DNA of 64,000 nucleotides from contig JAZTXK010000026.1 of the NCBI GenBank assembly GCA_045636385.1, forward strand, positions 1-64,000, in the 5' to 3' direction. Below the pieces are notes generated by a model that saw only the letters and a program-made list of their open reading frames with translations, had not been told where the DNA came from and did not search any database. The translations under genes were made by a program, and so were the position numbers. Numbering within the stretch: the first letter of the stretch is position 1; each line of letters begins with the position of its first letter. The DNA is from CAG-390 sp045636385 (GTDB taxonomy: Bacteria; Bacillota; Clostridia; Oscillospirales; CAG-272). This document shows positions 1 through 7,199 of the stretch, in pieces.

Positions 1-399
1 ATCGGAATCGTTATGCTTGAGAGTTGCCGCGGTGTAGATTCTGGGGCAACCGCTTTGGTCTGCCGCATAGCGAGAACCGGGAACGAGGGGAGTAGCCGAA
101 AGCCAGCGGGTCTCAAGATCGATCAGCTCGAAGCTGTCGCGCTTGAAGGCGATGCAGGTTGCCTCGCCGCGGTAGTCCGCGCTGCGTCCGCAGCCGACAA
201 CTGTGTAGCCGAGAGGGGAAAGCTCGTCGCCGAGCCACTTCTTCATCGGAGAAGCCGCCTCCTGAAATCCGATCAGATCGGGTGCGTGCTCTTTGATGGT
301 ATCGGCGATTCTTCCTTTGCGGTTGTGGAAGATATTGTTGCCGTCAACTTCTGCGATAACGCGCAGATTAAAGGTACAAACTTTGATTTCGGTGCTCAT
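1..399 (-). CDS. Endonuclease/exonuclease/phosphatase (EEP) family protein, C-terminus beyond window
   Basis: Only the first 133 residues are visible; the gene runs off the left edge. The protein starts MSTEIKVCTFNLRV, and the frame shows two EEP hallmarks: the TFNLR strand with its Asn at residue 11, and DLIGFQEA with the metal-binding Glu at residue 47. There is no signal peptide, so a cytoplasmic phosphodiesterase or phosphatase is likely, unlike the exported EEP lipoprotein at 38731-39606. The start at 399 is preceded by AGGAGG at a good distance. It lies 33 bases downstream of the anti-sigma gene on the same strand and is probably its co-transcribed partner. Substrate unknown. Family call is firm; precise function is not. 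Confidence 0.8.
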   Translation of the reverse strand, partial: MSTEIKVCTFNLRVIAEVDGNNIFHNRKGRIADTIKEHAPDLIGFQEAASPMKKWLGDELSPLGYTVVGCGRSADYRGEATCIAFKRDSFELIDLETRWLSATPLVPGSRYAADQSGCPRIYTAATLKHNDSD

Positions 400-432
400 T
401 TTTTAAAGCCTCCTGTATTGTAATTTTAAAAA

Positions 433-1332
433 TTAGTTGTTTTTATCTTTCTTGCTCGGAGCGTTTCTGACCGACGAAAGTGATATCAGAAATGCGACGA
501 AGGATGCTACCGCGAGAAGTCCGGATACGACGAGCAGAGCCATTGTTATCTCCTCGCCGCCGGGCGCGGAGGATGATTCGGCTTGGGGCGACTCCTTAAA
601 GCTTGGAGCGCGGTCAAGAGCATCTGCTTTCGTTTCGACGGGCTCAGCTTCGGCGGCTGCCTCGGTTTCGGGACGGATTATCTCGGGCTGCGCGGTTTCT
701 TCGGGTGCCGCCATGCTTTCCTCGGCGGCGGTCATTTCAGCAGCAGATGACGCTGTCGATTCGGCGACAGCCATTGTTTCCTCGACTACGGTATCGATCG
801 GCGAATCCTCGGGGGACGCATCGGCGGCACTTGAACCTACCAATATTTCGGGTTCTTGTTGCACTTCATCGGTACCCTCGACGGATGCGTTGGCGCCGTC
901 GGTTTTCAAGGCAGGCTCGGTCGATGCGGCTTGAGTTTTAGATCCGTCAAACTCGGGATCGTACGGTACCTCCATACCGCCCTCATTGCTCGGATTCCAC
1001 ATCGGGAGCATTGTGATTATTATAGTGAATGAAAGGCAGATGAAGAAGCAGGCGGCGGACAGAGCACTGCGGCGGAAGATCAGAGCCTTCTTTTTCGGCT
1101 TCGGCTCGGCTTTGACCGCGCCCATTATGCGCGAATGCAGACCGTCCGGCACTTTCTCTCTGTTCGAGCGCAGGATTGCATTCAGCGCGCGGATCGATTC
1201 GACCTCGCGGCGGCATTCCTCGCACTCGGCAATATGCGCCTCAAATTCGCGCATTTCCGCATCGGTCAGCTCGCCTTCGATATATTCATCCGCCAGAAGG
1301 CGGTAATGCTTGCAGGAATGAGTCTTTCCCAT
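433..1332 (-). CDS. Membrane anti-sigma factor with N-terminal zinc finger
   Basis: 299 residues. The N-terminus has the anti-sigma zinc finger H-x3-C-x2-C (AHIAECEEC, residues 32-40; His33, Cys37, Cys40), the module that binds ECF sigma factors. A basic stretch PKPKKK leads into a membrane segment near 89-110. Next comes an extracytoplasmic, low-complexity Glu/Ala/Thr/Ser-rich region (about 115-260), then a second hydrophobic segment near 260-285 with a basic tail SKKDKN. The second membrane segment is unusual for a plain ZAS anti-sigma and would put both ends in the cytoplasm. It follows the ECF sigma gene directly (78-base gap), the usual sigma/anti-sigma order. An ECF-type promoter sits in that gap, so the anti-sigma is probably induced by its own partner. 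Confidence 0.85.
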   Translation of the reverse strand: MGKTHSCKHYRLLADEYIEGELTDAEMREFEAHIAECEECRREVESIRALNAILRSNREKVPDGLHSRIMGAVKAEPKPKKKALIFRRSALSAACFFICLSFTIIITMLPMWNPSNEGGMEVPYDPEFDGSKTQAASTEPALKTDGANASVEGTDEVQQEPEILVGSSAADASPEDSPIDTVVEETMAVAESTASSAAEMTAAEESMAAPEETAQPEIIRPETEAAAEAEPVETKADALDRAPSFKESPQAESSSAPGGEEITMALLVVSGLLAVASFVAFLISLSSVRNAPSKKDKNN

Positions 1333-1371
1333 AGCCTTTTCCTTTCTTAGATTTGGGGTTTCATGTATATA

Positions 1372-1396
1372 GACGTCAATTCTTTTAAAAAGTTCC
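1372..1396 (-). promoter_or_regulatory. ECF-sigma-type promoter before the anti-sigma gene
   Basis: On the minus strand GGAAC (1396-1392) is followed after exactly 16 bases by CGTC (1375-1372), matching the general ECF promoter pattern GGAAC-N16-CGTC. It lies between the sigma stop codon (1411) and the anti-sigma start (1332). It would drive the anti-sigma and EEP genes without the sigma gene. Assignment to the adjacent sigma factor is inference. Confidence 0.6.
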
Positions 1397-1410
1397 GTGA
1401 TTTTCGAAAA

Positions 1411-1995
1411 TTATAAAATGTTTTTTGAAAGAATTATTCGCCTCAGCCGTTCGCGGGCTCGGAACAGCTTTGATTTCAGCGTTCCCTCGGCAATACCGAG
1501 CATTTGGGCAATTTCGGTGTAAGAAATTCCTTCAACATCGCGCAGGATGATAAGTTCCCGCGCCGCGATCGGAAGTTCCCCGATGGATTCACGCACCGCC
1601 TCGGCTTCGATCTTTTGCAGATAAGCTATGTCGGGGCGCGACGAGGAATCGGTATCTTCGATATCAATCTCAAATTCGCCGTCGGCACCTTGAACGACGG
1701 TGTCGACGTCCTCTCGCCTTGAGTTTTTCCGTATAAGATCAAGTGCGAGATTTCGCGCCGTGCGCAGTATGTATAATTTCAGCGAGCTTTCAATTTCAAG
1801 ATCGGTGATCGACCGCCACAATCGAAGGTATGTTTCCTGAGTGACGTCCTCGGCGTCCTCTCGCTTTTTGAGTAGCGATAGCGCGAGGTTGTAGACTGCG
1901 CTTTCGGTTGAAAGCACTATCTGCTCAAAGGCTCTGCCGTCGCCCTTTTTCGCAAGCAGAAACAGGTCTTCAAGCTTCATATTCTCATATTTCAA
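1411..1995 (-). CDS. ECF (group 4) RNA polymerase sigma factor
   Basis: 194 residues with the two-domain ECF layout. Region 2 is near residues 15-90, with REDAEDVTQETYLRLWRSI as the core-binding/-10 recognition part. A Ser/Asp-rich linker follows, then region 4 near 130-190 with the helix-turn-helix GISYTEIAQMLGIAEGTLKS. No region 1.1 or 3 is present. It starts 21 bases after the dihydrouridine synthase stop (2017) with GGAGG upstream, and is followed by its probable membrane anti-sigma factor. This points to a signal released at the membrane. The signal is not evident from sequence. Confidence 0.9.
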   Translation of the reverse strand: MKYENMKLEDLFLLAKKGDGRAFEQIVLSTESAVYNLALSLLKKREDAEDVTQETYLRLWRSITDLEIESSLKLYILRTARNLALDLIRKNSRREDVDTVVQGADGEFEIDIEDTDSSSRPDIAYLQKIEAEAVRESIGELPIAARELIILRDVEGISYTEIAQMLGIAEGTLKSKLFRARERLRRIILSKNIL

Positions 1996-2016
1996 ACGAC
2001 GGCACCTCCTTTTAGC

Positions 2017-3033
2017 TTATTCTTCTTCGTTGGCTTCCTTAAATGCGCGGACAAGCGCTTCATGCGCCTCCGCGTATGTCATTGAGTTCATAAAATCAAA
2101 TCTCGCGCGTGTCGCACCGCGGATTCCGCGGAAATAGTGCGAAACGACTACCTTCGCCTCGGCAAGTCCTCGGCGTTCGCCCTTGTGTTCGATCGCCATA
2201 TCGAGATGTCGCTCGGCAATAGCCTGCACCTCCTCGTGCGAGGGATAAACGAAATCTCTGCCCTCAAGCGCATCTGCAATCTGACCGAAGAGCCACGGAT
2301 TGCCCATAGCGCCGCGTGCCAGCGCAAAACCGTCGCATCCGGTTTCTTCCTTCATCTTCATCGCCTGCTTTACGGAAAAGAGGTCGCCGTTGCCAATGAC
2401 GGGCACTTTTACCGCGCTCTTGACCTCGCCGATTATCGAAAGATCGACACCGGGCGAGTAAAACTGATCGCGCGTTCTGCCGTGAACGCATATCGCAACC
2501 GCGCCCGCGCTTTCTGCGGCAAGGGCACATTCAACTGCGTTTTTGCTTTCCTTGTTCCAGCCCGCGCGGATTTTGACCGTGACGGGCAGGGCGGAGGCTT
2601 TGACGACAGCCTCGGTGATGCGGTGGATAAGCTCGGGATTCTTCATCAGCGCGCTTCCGTCGCCGCTTTGAACTATCTTTTTGACGGGGCAACCCATATT
2701 AATGTCGATCGCATCGGGACGCGCACCCTCAAAACCTCGGTATGCGCTGTTCGAGATGAGTCGCGCCGCTTCTGCCATAAATTCGGGCTCCGAGCCGAAG
2801 ATCTGGACGGCGGTCGGTATCGCGTCCTCTTCGATGTTGCAAAGCTGTGCCGTTCTGACGGGTGCGCTCGGACGCGCATCCTGCTCGTAGACTATCGCTT
2901 TTGCCGAAACCATTTCGCTGACGGCGTATTCGCATCCGAATTCGCCCGAAATGCGGCGCATTGTCTGATCGGTCACTCCCGCCATCGGAGCGAGAAGAAG
3001 TCCGTAAGGCAGGCTTGTATTTCCTATTTTCAT
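2017..3033 (-). CDS. dus: tRNA-dihydrouridine synthase
   Basis: 338 residues, full length for the Dus family. It reduces specific uridines in tRNA to dihydrouridine using FMN and NADPH. Visible hallmarks are APMAGVTDQ at the N-terminus, DINMGCPVKKI with the catalytic Cys in GCP, VTVKIRAGW, CVHGRTRDQFY, VPVIGNGDLF and ARGAMGNPWLFG. It is closest in look to the DusB group, but I do not assign the subfamily. The start overlaps the SGNH hydrolase stop (ATGA, 3030-3033), so the two are translationally coupled. The ECF sigma gene follows closely, an uncommon placement for a tRNA-modification gene. Confidence 0.93.
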   Translation of the reverse strand: MKIGNTSLPYGLLLAPMAGVTDQTMRRISGEFGCEYAVSEMVSAKAIVYEQDARPSAPVRTAQLCNIEEDAIPTAVQIFGSEPEFMAEAARLISNSAYRGFEGARPDAIDINMGCPVKKIVQSGDGSALMKNPELIHRITEAVVKASALPVTVKIRAGWNKESKNAVECALAAESAGAVAICVHGRTRDQFYSPGVDLSIIGEVKSAVKVPVIGNGDLFSVKQAMKMKEETGCDGFALARGAMGNPWLFGQIADALEGRDFVYPSHEEVQAIAERHLDMAIEHKGERRGLAEAKVVVSHYFRGIRGATRARFDFMNSMTYAEAHEALVRAFKEANEEE

Positions 3034-3692
3034 TCCTTATCGTTGAAAGCTATGGTAGTGCGGCAAGCAATGGTGTGAATTGCGGCGGCGGTCTTTTCGT
3101 CAATGCCGAGGCGGGTGTGGGGCTCGTCGCCTTCATTTACGCGGAGAGCACGGCGGCGCTCGGTGATAGCGTAGAAGATCGAAGCCGCGGCGAGATAAGA
3201 GCCGGTGGGAGTTGCGTGGTTTCCGTCCTCGCGGTAAAGCTCGGGCGCGGGACGGCGGCGGAGTACGGTCTGCCAGACCTCGCCCGCGGGAGCGACTCTG
3301 CCGTTCATATATTTAGCAAGCTCAACGTTTGCCTCGGTAAGCGCGGGCTGTTCCTTCTTTTTGCCCTTGTTCGACCAGACCATATAAACGATGGGAGTCG
3401 CATCGGTCTGCGAGATGAATTCGTCGTATATCTTCTTGCCGTTTTCAAGATAGGATTCGGGATCGAAGTTCGACGCCTTGCTCTGCAGAATGATATAGTC
3501 GTATCCGCCGTAGAGGATATTGAAGCGTGTCTGCTTCTGCTCATAGTGCCAGTCAAGGCACTTTCCGCCCTGAGTAAGCATCGTTACCTCGGCGTCAAGC
3601 CCCGCCGCCGCGAAAATATCCTTCGCGATCGCGGGCATATCATTGTAATACGTGTGGCTGTTGCCGATGAAGAGAATCTTGATCTTTGACAT
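3030..3692 (-). CDS. SGNH/GDSL-type hydrolase
   Basis: 220 residues. Block I reads ILFIGNSHTYYNDMP, with the nucleophile Ser in G-N-S near residue 12. The C-terminal catalytic pair appears as DGNHATPTGSY (Asp-x-x-His). This is the layout of small SGNH esterases and lipases. No signal peptide is seen, so it acts in the cytoplasm. It is the first gene of the operon continuing into dus, the ECF sigma, the anti-sigma and EEP genes. Substrate cannot be told from sequence; deacetylation of a sugar ester is one possibility for this fold. Confidence 0.8.
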   Translation of the reverse strand: MSKIKILFIGNSHTYYNDMPAIAKDIFAAAGLDAEVTMLTQGGKCLDWHYEQKQTRFNILYGGYDYIILQSKASNFDPESYLENGKKIYDEFISQTDATPIVYMVWSNKGKKKEQPALTEANVELAKYMNGRVAPAGEVWQTVLRRRPAPELYREDGNHATPTGSYLAAASIFYAITERRRALRVNEGDEPHTRLGIDEKTAAAIHTIACRTTIAFNDKE

Positions 3693-3733
3693 CGTTTTAT
3701 TTCCTTTGTTTGGTTTATTTGCAATTTTGGTGC

Positions 3734-3750
3734 ACTTAAAGGCTATAAGT
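3734..3750. promoter_or_regulatory. Operator-like palindrome A
   Basis: ACTTAAAGGCTATAAGT is a 17-base palindrome with one mismatched pair. It lies just after the predicted transcription start. A second copy is at 3769-3785. The repressor is unknown. Confidence 0.5.
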
Positions 3751-3759
3751 GCTATTAAT

Positions 3760-3788
3760 ATAATACCACATTATAGGCTTTAAGTCAA
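3760..3788 (-). promoter_or_regulatory. Promoter of the SGNH-dus-ECF sigma operon
   Basis: Minus strand TTGACT (3788-3783), 17-base spacer ending in TGG, TATTAT (3765-3760). Transcription would start near 3753, about 60 bases before the first start codon. Confidence 0.75.
3769..3785. promoter_or_regulatory. Operator-like palindrome B
   Basis: CATTATAGGCTTTAAGT matches palindrome A at 13 of 17 positions. It overlaps the -35 box and spacer of the promoter at 3760-3788. The two centres are 35 bases apart. Confidence 0.5.
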
Positions 3789-3798
3789 GGGAATGAAG

Positions 3799-3822
3799 AA
3801 AAAATCCGCCCCGTAGGGCGGA
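3799..3822 (-). terminator. Rho-independent terminator
   Basis: Hairpin with arms around CCGCCC/GGGCGG (3805-3822), followed on the minus strand by a run of six T. It lies just after the stop of the gene at 3827-4399. Confidence 0.75.
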
Positions 3823-3826
3823 AATG

Positions 3827-4399
3827 TTATTTTACGATAGGATCCCACGGGAGATCATTTTCGCAGAAGGAGCAGAAATTTGTGCCGAGCGGATGAAGTG
3901 CGCCGCAGATGGGGCAGATGACGCTTACGGGATCGTACTTTTTAGCAGTATCGTTTCGCGGAAAACGGCAGGTGTATTTCGCGCCCTTGATATGATAAAC
4001 TCGGTCACCCTCGCGGTAGGGGATGGCTTTGGAAAGAGCGCTCGAAAGCATTTCCTCGTGCGCGATAGTCGTACCATCATCACATTCAACGGTCATTTCA
4101 ACGAAAATACGCGTTTCCATTCTTCGCTCAAATGCGCTGACCTTGAAAATTCGACAATCGGCTTTGTAATGCAGGATCTTGCCCGAAAAGCTTTTGTCGG
4201 TGAAGTAATCCCACAGTCCCATAAAATAAAATGTAAATGCCGCGATGATTATGATGCCCGCGACGGAGGCGGCGGGAGCAAAATGAGTCTCGAAGAAGCT
4301 GTGATAACAAAACGCGATACAGCAAAGTGCGGCAACAATAGCCGACCAGACCGCCAGACGCTTCATATGAGGTTTTTTAACTTTTTCTTCAATAGTCAT
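3827..4399 (-). CDS. Membrane protein with C-terminal zinc ribbon
   Basis: 190 residues. Two membrane segments lie near residues 14-32 and 42-62. A soluble beta-rich region (about 75-150) follows, resembling a small SHOCT/DUF3592-like cytosolic or surface domain that I cannot name. At the C-terminus is a zinc ribbon with two CxxC pairs: CPICGALHPLGTNFCSFC (near 163-180). It has its own promoter and terminator. Function unknown; the ribbon suggests binding to nucleic acid or protein. Confidence 0.7.
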   Translation of the reverse strand: MTIEEKVKKPHMKRLAVWSAIVAALCCIAFCYHSFFETHFAPAASVAGIIIIAAFTFYFMGLWDYFTDKSFSGKILHYKADCRIFKVSAFERRMETRIFVEMTVECDDGTTIAHEEMLSSALSKAIPYREGDRVYHIKGAKYTCRFPRNDTAKKYDPVSVICPICGALHPLGTNFCSFCENDLPWDPIVK

Positions 4400-4434
4400 T
4401 ATTACAACTACCTTTCAAATGATTGGATGATAAT

Positions 4435-4463
4435 ATTATATCACGCTTTCAGGTGATTGTCAA
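4435..4463 (-). promoter_or_regulatory. Promoter for the zinc-ribbon membrane protein
   Basis: Minus strand TTGACA (4463-4458), 17-base spacer, TATAAT (4440-4435). Confidence 0.8.
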
Positions 4464-4546
4464 TAGGAAATTGTCAAATTTTATGAACATTTTGGCGGAA
4501 ATTTAAGATTTTTTGAATAAATCGCAAAAAAAGTTGAATTTATCTA

Positions 4547-4574
4547 TTGACATTTTCAAAAAAAATGGTATAAT
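4547..4574 (+). promoter_or_regulatory. Promoter for the SigH-like sigma gene
   Basis: TTGACA (4547-4552), 16-base A-rich spacer ending TGG, TATAAT (4569-4574). Confidence 0.75.
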
Positions 4575-4630
4575 GTGTATAAGCGAATTTATGCATATTG
4601 ATCAAGTGACATTTTTTCGCGGAGGTTTAC

Positions 4631-5227
4631 GTGGCGCATCATTCCGATTCCGAAAAAGATAAGAGCCTCATGTCCGCATCTCACACAGGCTTGTTGCTTC
4701 TTGCCAAGGAAGGGGATGGGGATGCTTTCGCGCGGCTTGCTGAGGAATATAAGCCGATGCTTGATTCTGCGGTTGCGTCTTACAGGGACGGTCTCTGCGA
4801 TCAGGATATCGAGGAGCTTCATCAGGAGGCGCTTCTTGCCTTTCACCGCGCCGTTCAGAGCTACGAGCTTCTTTACGGCAACGTAAGCTTCGGTCTTTAT
4901 GCCAAGATCTGCGTAAGCAAGGCTCTCGTGTCTGCTCTGCGTCAGCTCAAAAAGTACGCCGGTGTGGTTGTCATCCCGCTTGACGAGATCGAGCCCTCTG
5001 AGCTTACCGTAAGCGATCCCGCGTCCTCCGTTATCGAGAAGGAAAGCGCGGCGGAGCTTCGCGCGTTTATTAGAGAGAATTTGTCGAAGTACGAAAATTC
5101 CGTCTGGTGGATGCATTATTCGGGAATGAGCGTCGAGGAGATCGCGGAAAGCCTTGGCTCAACCAAAAAATCAGTCAGCAACGCGTTGGCGCGCATCAAG
5201 CGCAAGCTGCGTTCATTATTATCATAG
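4631..5227 (+). CDS. RNA polymerase sigma factor, SigH (Spo0H)-like
   Basis: 198 residues, starting with GTG behind GGAGG. Region 2 covers about 18-100 (GDGDAFARLAEEYKPM ... SFGLYAKICVSKALVSALRQ) and region 4 about 150-195, with GMSVEEIAESLGSTKKSVSN and the tail ARIKRKLRSLL. The pattern SF-x2-YAxICVSKAL and KSVSNALARIKRKL parallels Bacillus SigH (SFKAFAELCITRQI, KSIDNALQRVKRKL). SigH drives early stationary-phase and sporulation-entry genes, which fits the other sporulation genes here. It could instead be a lineage-specific SigH paralogue. The 100 bases after it hold a GC-rich hairpin (about 5275-5292) with no U-tract, and nothing else I recognise. Confidence 0.7.
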   Translation: MAHHSDSEKDKSLMSASHTGLLLLAKEGDGDAFARLAEEYKPMLDSAVASYRDGLCDQDIEELHQEALLAFHRAVQSYELLYGNVSFGLYAKICVSKALVSALRQLKKYAGVVVIPLDEIEPSELTVSDPASSVIEKESAAELRAFIRENLSKYENSVWWMHYSGMSVEEIAESLGSTKKSVSNALARIKRKLRSLLS

Positions 5228-5328
5228 TAACTGTATGCTCGAATAGCTTAAAAAGAGCGTTGTAACAACAAAGGTGGCGGTGTGAGTCCGCCGACGGGCA
5301 TTAATACATATTTTTCACGAGGTAGAAC

Positions 5329-5661
5329 ATGTACGAAGAACTCAAGGTCGAAGGTACCGAAATCGAAGAAACCGCAGCAGTAGAATACGCTGACGAAACT
5401 CTCGTTTGCGTTGAGTGCGGCAACGAGTTTGTTTTCACCGCTGGCGAGCAGGCTTTCTATGCTGAGAAGGGTTACACCAACAAGCCCAAGAGATGCAAGA
5501 ATTGCCGCGACGCTAAGAAGAACGCAAACCGTCCCGCAAGACAGTATTTCTATGCTACCTGCAGCGAGTGCGGTGCTGAGGCTAAGCTCACTTTTGAGCC
5601 CTCGAGCGACAAGCCCGTTTATTGCAGCGCTTGCTTCGAAAAGAGAAGAAGACCCCAGTAA
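5329..5661 (+). CDS. Small double zinc-ribbon protein
   Basis: 110 residues. A short acidic N-terminus is followed by two zinc-binding units. The first, LVCVECGNEF ... RCKNCRD, is typical of the clostridial zf-trcl-type zinc-ribbon domain with the intervening EQAFYAEKGYTNKPKRC. The second, ATCSECGAEA ... PVYCSACFEK, is the CxxC-x17-CxxC unit often following it. A Lys/Arg-rich linker joins them. Such proteins are abundant in Clostridia and are thought to bind nucleic acid or the translation machinery, but the role is unproven. Codon use is that of a well-expressed gene. A strong terminator follows. Confidence 0.8.
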   Translation: MYEELKVEGTEIEETAAVEYADETLVCVECGNEFVFTAGEQAFYAEKGYTNKPKRCKNCRDAKKNANRPARQYFYATCSECGAEAKLTFEPSSDKPVYCSACFEKRRRPQ

Positions 5662-5681
5662 TCGGTCTACTCTTTTAAGAC

Positions 5682-5724
5682 GCCATATAGCCCCGTTAAA
5701 GCACGGGGCTTATGGTGTTTTATT
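5682..5724 (+). terminator. Rho-independent terminator
   Basis: Long hairpin, CGCCATA plus AGCCCCGT paired with ACGGGGCT plus TATGGTG, then TTTTATTT. It ends the zinc-ribbon transcript. Confidence 0.85.
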
Positions 5725-5775
5725 TAACGATTTTTCACGAAACGGCGAAAGCCGTTTTTCTTTTTCGACTTTTTG

Positions 5776-5803
5776 TGACATTTTTCCCTTCTTTGCATAA
5801 AAT
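5776..5803 (+). promoter_or_regulatory. Candidate sigma-E promoter of cotJABC
   Basis: CATAAAAT (5796-5803) matches the sigma-E -10 consensus CATACAMT at 7 of 8 positions. TGACATT (5776-5782) is a partial -35 match with a 13-base spacer. In Bacillus subtilis cotJ is transcribed by sigma-E, which supports the reading. Confidence 0.4.
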
Positions 5804-5838
5804 GCTATTGAGAACGAAAGAAAGGAAGGATGATATGA

Positions 5839-6177
5839 ATGAATAAATACAATTTTGAGCGTGCGGGATTTGAGGTCAACCGCGGCGGGTACACAAATGC
5901 GCCGCGTTGCGGATGCGAATCGAACGCGCGCCGTAACGATGAAATAAAGGGAAACTACGGGGAGGCACTCAGCCGCCGCGCGGGAGAATCCTCTGCCGGT
6001 TGCGGATGTAAAATGGGCGGATACGGCATCACCGACCGTCCCGTAGGAAGCGTTTACGCCCCTATTCAGGTTTTCGACAGGCTTTACGATCACCCGCGGG
6101 CGCTTTCGAGAGGCACTTTGTTCTCGGATCTTGATCTCCCGCTTGAGGTTGGAAAGGGAGGAAGATGCAATGGATAA
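5839..6177 (+). CDS. cotJA: Spore coat-associated protein CotJA
   Basis: 112 residues. The C-terminal half carries the CotJA signature PVGSVYAPIQ (near 71-80), FDRLYDHPRALSRGTLF and DLDLPLE. The N-terminal 60 residues are rich in Gly, Cys, Arg and Asn and are longer than in Bacillus CotJA. An ATG four bases upstream (5835) is followed by a stop after three codons, so 5839, behind AAGGAAGG, is the start. First gene of cotJABC; it overlaps cotJB by 8 bases. The protein is a component of the inner spore coat deposited during mother-cell development. Confidence 0.85.
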   Translation: MNKYNFERAGFEVNRGGYTNAPRCGCESNARRNDEIKGNYGEALSRRAGESSAGCGCKMGGYGITDRPVGSVYAPIQVFDRLYDHPRALSRGTLFSDLDLPLEVGKGGRCNG

Positions 6178-6457
6178 GTTCAATCCCACGATGTCGCAGG
6201 GCTGTTCCTGCGAGCGAAACACCGATCTGCTCACAGAGCTGAGGCAGATAGATTTTGCGATCGTCGAGGTGACGCTCTATCTCAACGTCTACCCCGATTG
6301 CTGTGAGGCGAAGGAATATCTCGCCGAGCTGAGAGCGAAGCGCGCGAAGATCGCGGCAGAGTACGAGTCGAAGCACGGTATGCTGACTATGTACGGTGTC
6401 TGCGGCGAATCAAGCGACAAGTGCGCCCCCTGGCCCTGGGAATACGCGGCAAACTGA
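6170..6457 (+). CDS. cotJB: Spore coat protein CotJB
   Basis: 95 residues from ATG 6170, chosen for the GGGAGGAAG ribosome site just before it; this gives a normal CotJB length. Signature features are LLTELRQIDFAIVEVTLYLNVYPD (helical core, given here as separate motifs: LRQIDFA and LYLNVYP) and the C-terminal PWPWEYAAN ending. CotJB acts with CotJA and CotJC in assembling the spore coat. It overlaps cotJA by 8 bases and is followed after 12 bases by cotJC. Confidence 0.88.
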   Translation: MDKFNPTMSQGCSCERNTDLLTELRQIDFAIVEVTLYLNVYPDCCEAKEYLAELRAKRAKIAAEYESKHGMLTMYGVCGESSDKCAPWPWEYAAN

Positions 6458-6469
6458 GGAGGGATTATT

Positions 6470-7078
6470 ATGTGGATATATGAGAAGAAACTGCAGTACC
6501 CCGTAAAGATAAAAAATCCCAATCCAAAGCTCGCTTCTGCCATAATTTCCCAACTTGGCGGCCCGGATGGTGAGTTGGCAGCATCTATGCGCTATCTCCA
6601 CCAGCGCTACGGTATGCCCTATAACGAAGTTGTCGGAATTCTGACAGATGTCGGCACGGAAGAGCTCGCACACCTCGAGATGATCGCGGCGATCATTTGT
6701 CAGCTTACACGGAACATTTCTGTTGAGAATATCAAGGGCACGATGTTCGAGCCCTACTACGTTGACCACACCACAGGACTTTACCCGATCGCGGCGTCGG
6801 GCGTGCCGTTTGATATGAAATACGTTGGAGTCAAGGGCGATCCTCTTGCCGATCTTGCCGAATGTCAGGCGGCAGAGCAGAAGGCACGCGTGACCTACGA
6901 CAATCTCATCCGTCTCTCCGACGATCCCGACGTCACCGATCCCCTCCGCTTCCTGCGCGAACGCGAGATCGTGCATTTCCAGAGATTCGGAGACGCCATG
7001 AGAGTTGTTCAGGATAAGCTCGACGGCAAGAATTTCTACGCATTCAACCCCGCGTTTGATAAAAAGACGAAGAGTTGA
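6470..7078 (+). CDS. cotJC: Spore coat protein CotJC, manganese-catalase family
   Basis: 202 residues, the usual CotJC length. It begins MWIYEKKLQYPVKI and has the ferritin-like four-helix core with metal-site motifs GELAASMRYLHQRY (Glu 36 region), GTEELAHLEMIA (Glu/His ligands) and a later REREIVHFQRFG (Glu/His). This is the non-haem manganese catalase fold. The protein is a spore coat component and may detoxify peroxide. Last gene of the cotJABC operon. Confidence 0.92.
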   Translation: MWIYEKKLQYPVKIKNPNPKLASAIISQLGGPDGELAASMRYLHQRYGMPYNEVVGILTDVGTEELAHLEMIAAIICQLTRNISVENIKGTMFEPYYVDHTTGLYPIAASGVPFDMKYVGVKGDPLADLAECQAAEQKARVTYDNLIRLSDDPDVTDPLRFLREREIVHFQRFGDAMRVVQDKLDGKNFYAFNPAFDKKTKS

Positions 7079-7106
7079 AATTATCAGAATAGCTTAAAAC
7101 CAATAA

Positions 7107-7136
7107 GGGGCGGCTTGACAAAATCGAGCCGTCCTA
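7107..7136 (+). terminator. Probable cotJABC terminator
   Basis: Imperfect hairpin, GGGCGGCTT against GAGCCGTCC, followed by an AT-rich stretch but no clean U-tract. It directly precedes the next promoter. Confidence 0.4.
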
Positions 7137-7165
7137 TTTACATTTTTCTGCTTTTATGGTATAAT
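7137..7165 (+). promoter_or_regulatory. Promoter of the AT-rich gene pair
   Basis: TTTACA (7137-7142), 17-base spacer, TATAAT (7160-7165), about 35 bases before the start codon. Confidence 0.65.
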
Positions 7166-7199
7166 TTCTTTGATACCGAATCGAAAAGGAGATTTTGAA

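Noticed and set aside
5228..5328. Riboswitch or structured RNA before the zinc-ribbon gene
   Set aside because: Only one GC-rich hairpin (GGCGG/CCGCC) is visible, with no family signature and no terminator/antiterminator choice.
5835..5846. ATG at 5835 as the cotJA start
   Set aside because: It reads three codons into a stop; the ATG at 5839 gives the CotJA protein.
7115..7120. TTGACA as the -35 box of the gene at 7200
   Set aside because: It is 39 bases from the -10 TATAAT. TTTACA at 7137-7142 has the correct 17-base spacing.
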